A stretch of 64,000 bases of DNA from Xanthobacter aminoxidans (GCF_023571765.1 NZ_JAMJXC010000007.1:124001-188000), one strand, 5' to 3'. Shown: positions 52,089 to 61,272, counted from the first letter of the stretch. Notes: generated by a model not told the origin, from the letters alone. A program made the numbers and translations.

Positions 52089-53000
52089 GTGTCCGATCTG
52101 TCTGATCTTTTTCCCGGATTTGCCTCGCACTACGTGGATACGAAGGCCGGCCGCATCTTCCTGCGGCAGGGGGGAACGGGTGCTCCCCTGCTCCTGCTCC
52201 ACGGTTTCCCCCAGAGCCACGTGATGTGGCACCGCGTGGCGCCGAAGCTGGCCGAGCAGCACACCCTCATCATCCCCGATTTGCCCGGCTACGGCTGGAG
52301 CGCGGCGCCGGAGGGCGGGGCCGATCATTTTCCCTATTCCAAGCGCGCCATGGCGGCCGCCATGGTGGAGGTGATGGAAAGCCTCGGCTTCGCCCATTTC
52401 TCTGTCATGGGCCATGACCGCGGCGCGCGGGCCGCCTACCGGCTGGGGCTGGACCATCCCGGCCGCCTCGACCGGCTGGTGCTGCTCGATATCGTGCCCA
52501 CCTACGTGATGTGGCATCGCATGGACCGGGCGCGGGCGCTGCAGGTCTATCACTGGGCGATGCTGGCCCAGCCCAAGCCCCTCCCGGAGAAGCTGGTGGG
52601 CGCCAATCCCGCATGGTTCCTCGACTGGACCATGGCGAGCTGGACGGCGCACAAGGACCTTTCGGCCTTCGATCCGCGCGCAATATCCGCCTATCGCGCG
52701 GCCATTTCCTCGCCCGACCGGCTGCACGCCATGTGCGAGGATTACCGGGCCGGGGCCACCATCGACCTCGCCCATGACGAGGCGGACATCGCCGCCGGTC
52801 GAACCCTCTCCTGCCCGACGCTCGCGCTGTGGGGCGCCGCCGGCATCCCGAGCCGTGGCGCGAGCCCGCTGGAGGCCTGGAAGGCGTTTGCGCCGCAGGT
52901 GGAAGGACAGGCCATCGAGGCCGGCCACTTCGTGGCGGAGGAAGCCCCGAAGGCGATGCTCGATGTGACGATGCCGTTCCTGGCGCAGGGACGGCCGTAG
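52089..53000 (+). CDS. Fluoroacetate/haloacetate dehalogenase homologue
   Basis: A 303-residue alpha/beta hydrolase very close to the characterised fluoroacetate dehalogenase RPA1163. As I recall that enzyme, its nucleophile Asp110, carboxylate-binding Arg111 and Arg114, triad Asp134, halide-pocket His155, Trp156 and Tyr219, and His280 all fall at the same numbers here: GHDRGAR (109-115), LDIVPTY (133-139), YHWAMLAQP (154-162), MCEDYRAG, GHF (279-281). It should hydrolyse C-F or C-Cl bonds of haloacetates. GTG 52089 is chosen with GGGAGG upstream. No dehalogenase regulator is adjacent. Confidence 0.88.
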   Translation: MSDLSDLFPGFASHYVDTKAGRIFLRQGGTGAPLLLLHGFPQSHVMWHRVAPKLAEQHTLIIPDLPGYGWSAAPEGGADHFPYSKRAMAAAMVEVMESLGFAHFSVMGHDRGARAAYRLGLDHPGRLDRLVLLDIVPTYVMWHRMDRARALQVYHWAMLAQPKPLPEKLVGANPAWFLDWTMASWTAHKDLSAFDPRAISAYRAAISSPDRLHAMCEDYRAGATIDLAHDEADIAAGRTLSCPTLALWGAAGIPSRGASPLEAWKAFAPQVEGQAIEAGHFVAEEAPKAMLDVTMPFLAQGRP

Positions 53001-53005
53001 ACCGA

Positions 53006-53449
53006 CTACCGGCGTTCCTGGAAGAACGCCCGCAACACGTCGGCCGCCTGCCGCTCGGCGATGCCGCCATAGACCTCCGGCGCGTGGTGGCAGGTGGGCT
53101 GGGAGAAAAAGCGGGGGCCGTGCTCCACGGCGCCCCCCTTGGGGTCGGGTGCGCCGAAATAGAGCCGGCGGATGCGGGCAAACGATAGCGCCGCCGCGCA
53201 CATGGCGCAGGGTTCCAGCGTCACGTAGAGGTCGCAGTTCATCAGACGTTCGGTCTTGAGCTGCGCGCCCGCCGCGCGGACCACCAGCATTTCCGCATGG
53301 GCGGTGGGATCGTTCAGCTCGCGCGTGCGGTTGCCGTTGCGGGCGACAACCTCCGACCCGCGCACGAGAACCGCGCCGACCGGAACCTCGCCCCGCTCGG
53401 CTGCCGCGCGCGCTTCGTTGAGCGCCATCTGCATGAAGGTTCCCGACAT
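53006..53449 (-). CDS. tadA: tRNA-specific adenosine deaminase
   Basis: A 147-residue zinc deaminase that converts A34 to inosine in tRNA-Arg(ACG). The catalytic HAE is at H51-E53, and the zinc cysteines are C81 and C84 in LEPCAMCAAAL. LNDPTAHAEMLVVRAA and GGAVEHGPRFF are canonical. ATG 53449 (MSGTFMQMALNEAR) was chosen over an upstream ATG. It is divergent from rluB, an arrangement common in relatives. Confidence 0.95.
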   Translation of the reverse strand: MSGTFMQMALNEARAAAERGEVPVGAVLVRGSEVVARNGNRTRELNDPTAHAEMLVVRAAGAQLKTERLMNCDLYVTLEPCAMCAAALSFARIRRLYFGAPDPKGGAVEHGPRFFSQPTCHHAPEVYGGIAERQAADVLRAFFQERR

Positions 53450-53528
53450 GGTGCCTTTAACCGCCCCTGATCTCGCCCAGCCCATCGCCGCGCTCGCCGC
53501 GCAGCCTGCGCTGTGCTAACTCCCCCTC

Positions 53529-55511
53529 ATGCCGCGCACATCACCGCCCCGCAAGGACAAGAACCGCGTTCCGCGCCAGAAGCGCGAACTCCCCGCCGCC
53601 CCTCAGAAGGAGGCAGAGCGCGTCGCCAAGGTCGTCGCCCGCGCCGGCCTCGGCTCGCGCCGCGAGATCGAGGAATGGATCGAGGCCGGCCGCGTGGCGG
53701 TCAACGGCGAGGTGCTCACCAGCCCTGCCGTCACCGTCACGCCCGCTGACGCCATCACCATCGACGGGGATCCACTCCCCGAGCGGGAGCGCACCCGCCT
53801 CTTCCTTTACCACAAGCCCAAGGGCGTCGTGACCACCAACCGCGACCCGGAAGGCCGCACGACGCTGTTCGAGATCCTGCCCAAGGGCCTGCCGCGCCTC
53901 GTCAGCGTGGGCCGGCTGGACCTCAATTCCGAGGGCCTGCTGCTGCTCACCAATGACGGCGGTCTCGCCCGCGTGCTGGAATTGCCCGAGACCGGATGGC
54001 TCCGCCGCTACCGCGTGCGCGCCAACGGCGAGATCGATCAGGCCAAGCTCGACACGCTCATCAAGGGCATCACCGTGGATGGCGTCGAGTACGGCCCCAT
54101 CGAAGCTGAGCTCGACCGTGTGCAGGGCGCCAACGCCTGGATCACGGTCTCGCTCCGCGAGGGCAAGAACCGCGAGATCCGCAACGTGCTCGGCGCGCTC
54201 GGCCTCGCGGTGAACCGACTGATCCGCGTCTCCTACGGTCCGTTCCAGCTGGGCGAGATCCCCGAGGGCAGCGTCGAGGAAGTGCGCACCCGCGTGCTGC
54301 GCGACCAGATCGGAGCTGACCTTGCCACTGCCGCCGGTGCGGATTTCACCGGTCTGCTGGTGGAGCGGGAGATTGAAGAAATCCCCGTGCGTCCCGCCTA
54401 CCGTCCCGCGGGACGCCGGCAGGCCGAGGCCGACAAGGCCGGCGGGCTGAAAGTGCCATCTCGCCGCGCCAGCCGCGAGCGGGAGGAGTTTGACGCGCCG
54501 GTTGAGGATGTCATCCGCCCCGCCGCGCCGCGCGTGCGCCGTCGCGCCAGCGAGGAGCACGGCACCGAGCGCGTGGGCACCGTCGCAGACCGCAAGGGCC
54601 GCTCCGTGAAGGTCGAGCGTGTACGGGCGCCCAAGGACGAGGCGCCGCGTCGCGCCCGTCCGGCGGCAGGCGAAGGCGAGGGACGTCCCTTCCGTCGCAG
54701 CCGGGACGAAGGAGCCGCCGAGCGTCCGCGCCGCGAGGGTCGCCCCTCCTTCCGCGATGACGCGCCGCGCGGACGCGGCCCGCGCGAGGAAAAGGAAGAT
54801 TTCCGCCGCCGCCCCACCCGCTCCGGGGGCGGCGACGAGCGGCCGCGCCGTTACGAGGATGACGGCGGCTTCAAGCGCTCCGGCCCCCGCCGCGAAGGCG
54901 ACCGCCCCCAGGGCGACCGCCCGTTTCGCTCCCGCCCTGAGGGACGTGGCGGCGATTTCGGTGACAGGCCCACCCGCAGCCGCAGCTTTGGTGGCGACCG
55001 GCCCGAGGGCGAGCGCCCGGCCCGCGCCCGGCCCCGGCCGGAAGGACGCGGCGGCGACTACGGCGACAAGCCCGCCCGCGGCCGCAGTTTCGGCGGAGAG
55101 CGGACAGAGGGCGAGCGTCCCGCCCGTGCCCGGCCCCGCCCGGAGGGACGCGGCGACTATGCCGACAAGCCCGCGCGCAGCCGCAGCTTCAGCGGCGAGC
55201 GGACAGAGGGCGAGCGCCCCGCCCGTGCCCGGCCTCGGCCGGAAGGTCGCGGCGATTTCGGCGACAGGCCGCCGCGCGAGCGCAGCTATGGCGACAAGCC
55301 GGCCGGCCGCACCCGTTCGTTCGAGGATCGTCCGGGCGGCGGAAAGCCGGCGGGCCGGCCGGGGAGCAAGCCCGGCGGCTTCGGCGCAAAGGGTCCCGGC
55401 AAGGGATTTGGGAAGCCCGGCGGTCGTCCTGCGGGTGGCAAACCCGCTGGCAAGCCCGGCGCGGGGCGCTCCGGCCCCGGCAAGCCGGGCGGTCCGCGCG
55501 GCAAGCGCTGA
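53529..55511 (+). CDS. rluB: Ribosomal large subunit pseudouridine synthase, RluB type, with long basic tail
   Basis: A 660-residue protein whose first ~280 residues are the enzyme: an S4 RNA-binding domain (RVAKVVARAGLGSRREIEEWI), then GRLDLNSEGLLLLTNDG with catalytic D131, and REGKNREIRNVL. It isomerises a uridine of 23S rRNA. The remaining ~380 residues are an unusual Arg/Gly/Pro/Glu-rich tail, with 3.7 tandem copies of a 33-34-residue unit (RPEGRGDYADKPARSRSF-like) at 54933-55310. The tail is likely disordered and RNA-binding. rsmD follows 16 bases later. No good ribosome site is seen at ATG 53529. Confidence 0.92.
   Translation: MPRTSPPRKDKNRVPRQKRELPAAPQKEAERVAKVVARAGLGSRREIEEWIEAGRVAVNGEVLTSPAVTVTPADAITIDGDPLPERERTRLFLYHKPKGVVTTNRDPEGRTTLFEILPKGLPRLVSVGRLDLNSEGLLLLTNDGGLARVLELPETGWLRRYRVRANGEIDQAKLDTLIKGITVDGVEYGPIEAELDRVQGANAWITVSLREGKNREIRNVLGALGLAVNRLIRVSYGPFQLGEIPEGSVEEVRTRVLRDQIGADLATAAGADFTGLLVEREIEEIPVRPAYRPAGRRQAEADKAGGLKVPSRRASREREEFDAPVEDVIRPAAPRVRRRASEEHGTERVGTVADRKGRSVKVERVRAPKDEAPRRARPAAGEGEGRPFRRSRDEGAAERPRREGRPSFRDDAPRGRGPREEKEDFRRRPTRSGGGDERPRRYEDDGGFKRSGPRREGDRPQGDRPFRSRPEGRGGDFGDRPTRSRSFGGDRPEGERPARARPRPEGRGGDYGDKPARGRSFGGERTEGERPARARPRPEGRGDYADKPARSRSFSGERTEGERPARARPRPEGRGDFGDRPPRERSYGDKPAGRTRSFEDRPGGGKPAGRPGSKPGGFGAKGPGKGFGKPGGRPAGGKPAGKPGAGRSGPGKPGGPRGKR
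54933..55310 (+). repeat. Tandem repeat inside rluB (99-102 bp units)
   Basis: Units start at 54933, 55035, 55137 and (partial) 55236. Each encodes RPEGRGxDxGDxPxRxRSF-type sequence followed by GERxEGERPARARP. Units 2 and 3 are the most alike. Confidence 0.85.
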
Positions 55512-55527
55512 CGGGAACGTCTGACCC

Positions 55528-56079
55528 ATGCGCATCGTGGGTGGCCGCCTCAAGGGACGGGCTCTGAAAGGCCCGTCCTCCAGCCTCACGCGCCCCACCT
55601 CCGACCGGCTGCGCGAGAGCCTGTTCAACATGCTCGCCCACGCCTATGGCGATCCGTGCGACGGCGCGCGGGTGCTCGACCTGTTCGCCGGCACCGGGGC
55701 GCTCGGAATCGAGGCCCTGTCGCGCGGCGCGCGTTTCGCTTTGTTCGTGGAGGAGGCCGCGGAGGCGCGCGGGCTCATCCGCGACAATGTCGAAGCGCTT
55801 GGCCTTACTGGCGTCACCAAGGTGTTCCGCCGCGACGCCATCCGGCTCGGCGAAATGGGACCGGGCGAGCCCTACGGCCTCGTCTTCTGCGATCCGCCCT
55901 ACGGCAAGGGCCTCGCCGAGCAGGCGATCGCCGCGGCGGTTGATGGCGGCTGGCTCACCCCCGACGCGCTGCTGATCATCGAGGAGCGCACCGGCCTGTT
56001 CGTCACACCGGACGGCTTCCGCGAAATCGAGCGGCGCGCCTATGACGAGAGCGAGCTGACGTTTATCGAGCGGGCCTGA
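55528..56079 (+). CDS. rsmD: 16S rRNA (guanine-966-N2)-methyltransferase
   Basis: A 183-residue SAM-dependent methyltransferase. It opens MRIVGGRLKGRALKGPSSS, has the SAM motif VLDLFAGTGALGIEALSRGA and the catalytic CDPPYGKG (122-125 DPPY), and TRPTSDRLRESLFNML matches RsmD exactly. It methylates G966 of 16S rRNA. It is probably co-transcribed with rluB, so both rRNA modifiers come from one unit. Confidence 0.96.
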   Translation: MRIVGGRLKGRALKGPSSSLTRPTSDRLRESLFNMLAHAYGDPCDGARVLDLFAGTGALGIEALSRGARFALFVEEAAEARGLIRDNVEALGLTGVTKVFRRDAIRLGEMGPGEPYGLVFCDPPYGKGLAEQAIAAAVDGGWLTPDALLIIEERTGLFVTPDGFREIERRAYDESELTFIERA

Positions 56080-56089
56080 GCCCCTCCCC

Positions 56090-56365
56090 TCACCGCTCGC
56101 TGCGGACGATAACCTCCATCAGCTCCGCCACCTTGCGACGCTGGTCCTCCGCGTCGCCCGAGCGGATGGCATGCTCGACGCAATGCCCCACATGATCCTT
56201 CAGCACCTCCTCCTCCACCCGCCGCAAGGCGGCGCGGACCGCCGAGAGCTGGGTGATGATGTCGATGCAGTAGCGGTCCTCCTCCACCATGCGGGAGAGG
56301 CCGCGCACCTGGCCCTCGATGCGGCTCAGGCGCTTCTGGACTTGCTCTTTAGTCGGGCTGCGCAT
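56090..56365 (-). CDS. csoR: CsoR-type copper-sensing repressor
   Basis: A 91-residue all-helical DUF156 repressor. The metal ligands are C33, H58 and C62 (YCIDIITQ, KDHVGHCVEH), which is the Cu(I) pattern of CsoR, not the His-rich RcnR or formaldehyde FrmR pattern. Binding Cu(I) releases DNA. ATG 56365 (MRSPTKEQVQKRLSRIEGQ) was chosen. It is divergent from copA, with two G-tract operators between, so it should repress both itself and the ATPase. Confidence 0.92.
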   Translation of the reverse strand: MRSPTKEQVQKRLSRIEGQVRGLSRMVEEDRYCIDIITQLSAVRAALRRVEEEVLKDHVGHCVEHAIRSGDAEDQRRKVAELMEVIVRSER

Positions 56366-56373
56366 GGCTTGCC

Positions 56374-56394
56374 ATATACCCCCTATGGGTATAT
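56374..56394. promoter_or_regulatory. CsoR operator 1
   Basis: A pseudo-palindrome TACCCCCTATGGGTA flanked by ATA/TAT, the G-tract/C-tract layout recognised by CsoR/RcnR-family repressors. It lies nine bases before the csoR start on the minus strand. Confidence 0.75.
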
Positions 56395-56407
56395 TGGACA
56401 AGAGAGG

Positions 56408-56426
56408 ATACCCCCCGGGGGTTTAT
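56408..56426. promoter_or_regulatory. CsoR operator 2
   Basis: ATACCCCCCGGGGGTTTAT, a second C-tract/G-tract palindrome 13 bases past the first and on the copA side. Two sites suggest separate control of csoR and copA, or cooperative binding. Confidence 0.75.
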
Positions 56427-56506
56427 TGACGCCTTGAACATGAGCCAGCGCAAGGCCACCTGCCCCGATGCGGCCTAACGCTGGCAGCCGGATTTGCGGA
56501 GCCGCC

Positions 56507-59056
56507 ATGGCACAGGACCACTCGTCACACGACCACTCCTCGCACGGCGGCGATTGCTGCGGTGGCAAGGCACCGCCCCCGCTCGACTTGTCGGCGGTGG
56601 CCAAGCCGGCCTTGCCCGAGACGGTGAAGGATCCTGTCTGCGGCATGGACGTGAAGACCGACCCGGCCGCCGGCAAGCCCACGACCGAGCATGAGGGGCG
56701 CACCTATTTCTTCTGCTGCAACGGCTGCAAGACGAAGTTCGAGGCGGCGCCGGAGACCTATCTCGCGCCGGTGAAGGACCCGGTGTGCGGCATGATGGTG
56801 TCGCCCGGCACGGCCAAATACTCGGCCCGGCACGAGAAGAAGCCCTATTTCTTCTGCTCGTCCTCCTGCGAGACCAAGTTCAAGGCCGACCCCGTACGCT
56901 ACGTGGGCGGCAGCGCGCCGCCGCCGCCCGCCGAAGTCCCGGCCGGCACCATCTACACCTGCCCCATGGACCCGGAGATCCGGCAAATCGGCCCCGGCAT
57001 CTGCCCCATCTGCGGCATGGCGCTGGAGCCGGAGGTCGTCACCCTCGACGAGGGGCCGAACCACGAACTGGTGGACATGACCCGCCGTTTCTGGATCGGC
57101 CTCGCCCTCACCCTGCCCGTCTTCGTGCTGGAAATGGGGAGCCACCTTTTCGGCTGGTCGCCGCTGCCGCAACAGATCTCGAACTACGTCCAGTTCGCCC
57201 TCGCCACGCCCGTGGTGCTCTGGGTGGGATGGCCGTTCCTCCAGCGCGGCTGGCAGTCGCTGAAAACGCGGCATCTCAACATGTTCACCCTCATCGCCAT
57301 GGGCACGGGGGTGGCCTATCTCTATTCGCTGGTGGGCACCTTCGCGCCGAGACTGTTCCCGCACGATTTCCATGCCCATGGCGGCGGCGTGCCCGTCTAT
57401 TTCGAGGCGGCGGCGGTCATCACCGTGCTCGTGGCCCTCGGGCAGGTGCTGGAGCTGCGCGCCCGCGAGCAGACCTCGAGCGCCATCAAGGCCCTGCTCT
57501 CCCTCGCCCCCAAGACCGCCCTGCGCATCCGCGCCGACGGCACGGACGAGACCATCGACCTCGGCCTCGTCGCGCCCGGTGACCTGCTCCGCGTGCGCCC
57601 CGGCGAGAAGGTGCCGGTGGACGGCACGGTGGCGGATGGCCGCGCCGTGGTGGACGAAAGCCTCGTCACCGGCGAGTCGCTGCCCGTTTCCCGGGAGCCC
57701 GGCGAGAAGGTCATCGGCGGCACGGTCAACGCCTCCGGCGTCTTCACCATGAAGGCGGAGAAGGTCGGCCGCGAAACCCTCCTCTCCCAGATCGTGCAGA
57801 TGGTGGCGCAGGCCCAGCGCTCGCGCGCGCCCATCCAGCGGCTGGCGGATCAGGTCTCCGGCTGGTTCGTGCCGCTGGTGTTCGCCGCCGCCGTCGTCGC
57901 CTTCGTGGTGTGGATGGCGGTCGGCCCCGAGCCCCGGCTCACCTTCGCGCTGATGGCTGCGGTGAGCGTGCTCATCATCGCCTGCCCCTGCGCCCTCGGC
58001 CTCGCCACGCCCATGTCGGTGATGGTCGGCGTCGGCCGCGGCGCCCAGCTCGGCGTGCTGGTGCGCAACGCCGAGGCGCTGGAGCGCATGGAGAAGGTGG
58101 ACGTGGTGGTGGTGGACAAGACCGGCACCCTTACCGTCGGCAAGCCCAAGGTCATCGCCGTGCGTGCCTTCAACGGCCGCAGCGAGGATGAAGTGCTGCG
58201 CCTCGCCGCCGCGCTGGAGCGGGCGAGCGAGCATCCCCTCGGCGCTGCCATCGTGCATGAGGCTGCGGCGCGCGAGCTGGTCACATCCGAACCGTCCGGT
58301 GTTGACAGCCCGGCGGGCAAAGGCATCGTCGGACAGGTGGAAGGCCACACGATCGCCGTGGGCCATGCCGCCTTCATGAGCGAAATCAGCGTCCACACCG
58401 ACCATCAGACGGCCATGGCCGAGAGCTTCCGCCGCGAGGGGGCGACGGCGGTGTTCGTGGCCATCGACGGCAAGGCGGCCGGCCTCGTGGCCATCGCCGA
58501 TCCGGTGAAGGACACGACCGAGGCCGCGCTGAAGCGGCTGCAGCAGGACGGCGTGCGCGTGGTCATGCTCACCGGCGACAACCGCACCACGGCCCTCGCC
58601 GTGGCCAAGCGCCTCGGCATCGTCGAAGTCGAGGCCGAAGTTCTGCCTGCCCGCAAGGCCGAGGTGGTCGAGCGCCTGCGTAAGGAAGGGCACGTGGTGG
58701 CCATGGCCGGCGACGGCGTGAACGACGCCCCGGCTCTTGCCGTCGCGGACGTGGGCATCGCCATGGGCACGGGCACCGATATCGCCATGGAGAGCGCGGG
58801 CATCACCCTGCTCAAGGGCGACCTGGCCGGCATCGCCCACGCCCGTGCCCTGTCGCGCGCCACCATGGCGAACATCCGGCGCAACCTGCTGTTCGCCTTC
58901 CTCTACAATGCGGCCGGCGTGCCCATTGCGGCCGGCGTGCTCTATCCCAGCCTCGGCCTGCTCCTGTCGCCCATGGTGGCGGCTGCGGCCATGGCGCTCT
59001 CGTCCGTCAGCGTCATCGCCAACGCCCTGCTGCTGCGAGCCTTCACGCCGCGCTGA
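56507..59056 (+). CDS. copA: Copper-exporting P1B-type ATPase with YHS-YHS-HMBD N-terminus
   Basis: An 849-residue ATPase that pumps Cu(I) out of the cytosol. The N-terminus has a His-rich stretch ([16 protein letters not shown]), two YHS domains (KDPVCGMDV...[11 protein letters not shown] and KDPVCGMMV...[11 protein letters not shown]) and a heavy-metal-binding domain [22 protein letters not shown]. Instead of the usual HMA domain, these likely deliver copper. The ATPase core is complete: TGES, CPC in [18 protein letters not shown], and [19 protein letters not shown] 56507 chosen. Controlled by CsoR at 56374-56426. Confidence 0.95.
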   Translation: MAQDHSSHDHSSHGGDCCGGKAPPPLDLSAVAKPALPETVKDPVCGMDVKTDPAAGKPTTEHEGRTYFFCCNGCKTKFEAAPETYLAPVKDPVCGMMVSPGTAKYSARHEKKPYFFCSSSCETKFKADPVRYVGGSAPPPPAEVPAGTIYTCPMDPEIRQIGPGICPICGMALEPEVVTLDEGPNHELVDMTRRFWIGLALTLPVFVLEMGSHLFGWSPLPQQISNYVQFALATPVVLWVGWPFLQRGWQSLKTRHLNMFTLIAMGTGVAYLYSLVGTFAPRLFPHDFHAHGGGVPVYFEAAAVITVLVALGQVLELRAREQTSSAIKALLSLAPKTALRIRADGTDETIDLGLVAPGDLLRVRPGEKVPVDGTVADGRAVVDESLVTGESLPVSREPGEKVIGGTVNASGVFTMKAEKVGRETLLSQIVQMVAQAQRSRAPIQRLADQVSGWFVPLVFAAAVVAFVVWMAVGPEPRLTFALMAAVSVLIIACPCALGLATPMSVMVGVGRGAQLGVLVRNAEALERMEKVDVVVVDKTGTLTVGKPKVIAVRAFNGRSEDEVLRLAAALERASEHPLGAAIVHEAAARELVTSEPSGVDSPAGKGIVGQVEGHTIAVGHAAFMSEISVHTDHQTAMAESFRREGATAVFVAIDGKAAGLVAIADPVKDTTEAALKRLQQDGVRVVMLTGDNRTTALAVAKRLGIVEVEAEVLPARKAEVVERLRKEGHVVAMAGDGVNDAPALAVADVGIAMGTGTDIAMESAGITLLKGDLAGIAHARALSRATMANIRRNLLFAFLYNAAGVPIAAGVLYPSLGLLLSPMVAAAAMALSSVSVIANALLLRAFTPR

Positions 59057-59115
59057 GCGGCAACGCGCCTTTACAGGCCTCGCCCCCGGACGGAAGATCG
59101 ATCCGGGGGGCGGCC

Positions 59116-59907
59116 ATGGGGCTTTCGGCAGCGGGCATTTCGGAGCGGATCGGCCGGGCCGGCGCCGTGGCGCGCGGCTTCGGCTCCGCTCTTCTTGGCC
59201 TCGCATTGCCGCCCACCTGCATCGCCTGCGGCAGCATCACCGGCGCGGCGGGAGGATTGTGCGGGCCGTGCTGGGGCAAGCTCTCCTTTATCAGCCGGCC
59301 CTATTGCGAGCGGACCGGCGCACCGTTCAGCCACGATCCAGACCGCGTGTTCGGCGACGGCTGGCTCTCGGCCGAGGCGCTCGCCGATCCTCCGGCCTAT
59401 GATCGTGCCCGTGCGGCCGTCACCTTCGATGACGTCGCCCGCGGCCTCGTGCACAAGCTGAAATATGCCGACCGCCTCGATCTCGCAGCGCCCATGGCGC
59501 GGCTGATGCTGCAGGCCGGCACCGATCTTACAGGCTCAGCCGAGATCATCGTGCCGGTGCCGCTCCATCCGATCCGGCTGTGGCGGCGCAAGTTCAACCA
59601 GGCGGCGCTCCTCGCCCGGCATGTGGCGGCTGCCACGGCCCTGCCCGTCGAGGCCCGCGCGCTGGTGCGGCGCCGTCGGACTCCCTCGCAGACTGCGCTG
59701 GGGCGCAATGCGCGGCGCGCGAATGTCGCCGGCGCTTTTGCAGTGCCGCATGGTGCGGCGCATCGCATCGAGGGCCGTCGCGTGCTTCTGGTGGATGACG
59801 TGTACACGACCGGTGCGACGCTCGACGCCTGTGCGCAGGTGCTCCGCCGCGCCGGCGCCGCCGGTGTCGATGCGCTCACGTTTGCGCGGGTTGTCGAATT
59901 CGGCTGA
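59116..59907 (+). CDS. comF: ComF family phosphoribosyltransferase-like protein
   Basis: A 263-residue ComF protein. A zinc-finger-like N-domain has C35, C38, C49, C52 and C64 (PPTCIACGS, GGLCGPCWGKL, RPYCE). The phosphoribosyltransferase domain follows with the PRPP loop VLLVDDVYTTGATL. In competent bacteria ComF aids DNA uptake; in most alphaproteobacteria its role is unknown. ATG 59116 chosen. It lies 63 bases before grxC. Confidence 0.92.
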   Translation: MGLSAAGISERIGRAGAVARGFGSALLGLALPPTCIACGSITGAAGGLCGPCWGKLSFISRPYCERTGAPFSHDPDRVFGDGWLSAEALADPPAYDRARAAVTFDDVARGLVHKLKYADRLDLAAPMARLMLQAGTDLTGSAEIIVPVPLHPIRLWRRKFNQAALLARHVAAATALPVEARALVRRRRTPSQTALGRNARRANVAGAFAVPHGAAHRIEGRRVLLVDDVYTTGATLDACAQVLRRAGAAGVDALTFARVVEFG

Positions 59908-59970
59908 CCCCTTATGATGCGACGCTTTCGTGACGGCACGCCCCCGCGCCGTCCCACCTGTCGTGACATC

Positions 59971-60225
59971 ATGAAGCCCATCGAAATCTATACCAAGAGC
60001 TGGTGCCCCTATTGCCATTCCGCCAAGGAATTGCTGCGGCGCAAAGGCTTGACCTTCACCGAGATCGACGTGACCACCGACGCCGAAGGCCAGCAGGAGA
60101 TGATCCGCCGCGCCAATGGCCGCACGTCCGTACCGCAGATCTTCATTGGCGAGACCCATGTGGGCGGCTGCGACGACCTCTACGCTCTGGAGGACGCCGG
60201 CCGGCTGGACGCCCTCGCAGCCTGA
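59971..60225 (+). CDS. grxC: Glutaredoxin 3 (GrxC)
   Basis: An 84-residue dithiol glutaredoxin with the active site CPYC (YTKSWCPYCHSAKELL) and the glutathione-binding TSVPQIFIGETHVGGCDDL. It reduces protein disulfides and ribonucleotide reductase using glutathione. MKPIEIYTKSWC at 59971 is the canonical start. It is followed by a perfect 10-bp hairpin (60229-60261). The comF-grxC-nitrilase-DUF1178 run is common in Hyphomicrobiales. Confidence 0.96.
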   Translation: MKPIEIYTKSWCPYCHSAKELLRRKGLTFTEIDVTTDAEGQQEMIRRANGRTSVPQIFIGETHVGGCDDLYALEDAGRLDALAA

Positions 60226-60228
60226 CCC

Positions 60229-60261
60229 TGCACGGGGCGTGCGAACGGCAGGCCCCGTGCA
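60229..60261. terminator. Hairpin after grxC
   Basis: TGCACGGGGC pairs with GCCCCGTGCA around a 13-base loop, but no T run follows. It may be a weak terminator or processing signal. Confidence 0.4.
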
Positions 60262-60354
60262 TTCCCGCCGGGAAGAGCCTATCTGTCGGAGATCGCGCCG
60301 CGCCGGGCGCGAAACGGCGATCCAGGCTCCGGCGGCAGCGAAAGAGCAAGCCCC

Positions 60355-61272
60355 ATGACCACCTCGGAACCGACCCCGGCCAAATCCGCGCCCGAAGCGC
60401 GCACCGGCAAGACCCTCCGCGTGGGCCTGATCCAGCTGCGAAGCGGCCGCGAACCGGCGGCGAACCTCGATGCCGCCGCCGCCCTCATCCGCGAGGCGGC
60501 CCGGGACGGCGCGCGCTATGTCCAGACGCCGGAAGTGACCAACATCATGGAGCTGGATCGCAAGGTCCTGTTCGAGAAGCTCCAGGAAGAAGGCAACGAC
60601 GCCACCCTCGCCGCCCTGCGCCAGCTGGCGCGCGAACTGGGCATCACGCTCCATATCGGCTCCCTCGCCCTGAAGGTTTCCGACGCCAAGGCCGTGAATC
60701 GCGGCTTCGTCATCGACCCCGATGGCGAGATCACCGGCCGCTACGACAAGATCCACATGTTCGACGTGGACCTCGGCAATGGCGAGAGCTACCGCGAGTC
60801 GAACGCCTACCGGCCGGGCGAGCGTGCCGTGCTGACCGACGTGGACGGTATCCGCCTCGGCATGACCATCTGCTACGACCTGCGCTTCCCCTCGCTCTAC
60901 CGGGCGCTCGCCGAAGGCGGCGCCAAGGTGCTCACCGTGCCGTCGGCCTTCACCCGGCCAACCGGTGAGGCCCACTGGCACATTCTGCTGCGCGCCCGCG
61001 CCATCGAGAACGGCGCCTATGTCCTCGCCGCCGCACAAGGTGGACGGCACGAGAATGGCCGCGACACCTATGGTCACTCGCTGGTGGTCGACCCTTGGGG
61101 CCGCGTCATCGCCGAGGGCGGGACCGACCCGGGCGTCATCCTCGCCGAGATCGACATGGCGGAAGTCGCCGCGGCACGGGCGCGCGTGCCGTCTCTCACC
61201 AACGGCCGCCGGTTCGAGATCGCCGAGCCGGGGCAGATCGGCCACCTCCACGTGGTGCGTGCCTCCTCATGA
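60355..61272 (+). CDS. Nitrilase-superfamily carbon-nitrogen hydrolase
   Basis: A 305-residue hydrolase. The Glu-Lys-Cys triad is visible as E60 (VQTPEVTNIM), K132 (RYDKIHMFD) and C173 (MTICYDLRFPSLYR). It is close to the Nit1/Nit2-type amidases, including deaminated-glutathione amidase. The substrate is not fixed by sequence; a cytosolic repair amidase is likely. ATG 60355 was used, and the protein has an ~18-residue disordered start. Its TGA overlaps the DUF1178 ATG. Confidence 0.92.
   Translation: MTTSEPTPAKSAPEARTGKTLRVGLIQLRSGREPAANLDAAAALIREAARDGARYVQTPEVTNIMELDRKVLFEKLQEEGNDATLAALRQLARELGITLHIGSLALKVSDAKAVNRGFVIDPDGEITGRYDKIHMFDVDLGNGESYRESNAYRPGERAVLTDVDGIRLGMTICYDLRFPSLYRALAEGGAKVLTVPSAFTRPTGEAHWHILLRARAIENGAYVLAAAQGGRHENGRDTYGHSLVVDPWGRVIAEGGTDPGVILAEIDMAEVAAARARVPSLTNGRRFEIAEPGQIGHLHVVRASS

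Noticed and set aside
56525-59206. A ~893-codon open frame antisense to copA
   Set aside because: Same reason: it shadows a complete ATPase with CPC and DKTGT motifs and has low-complexity composition.
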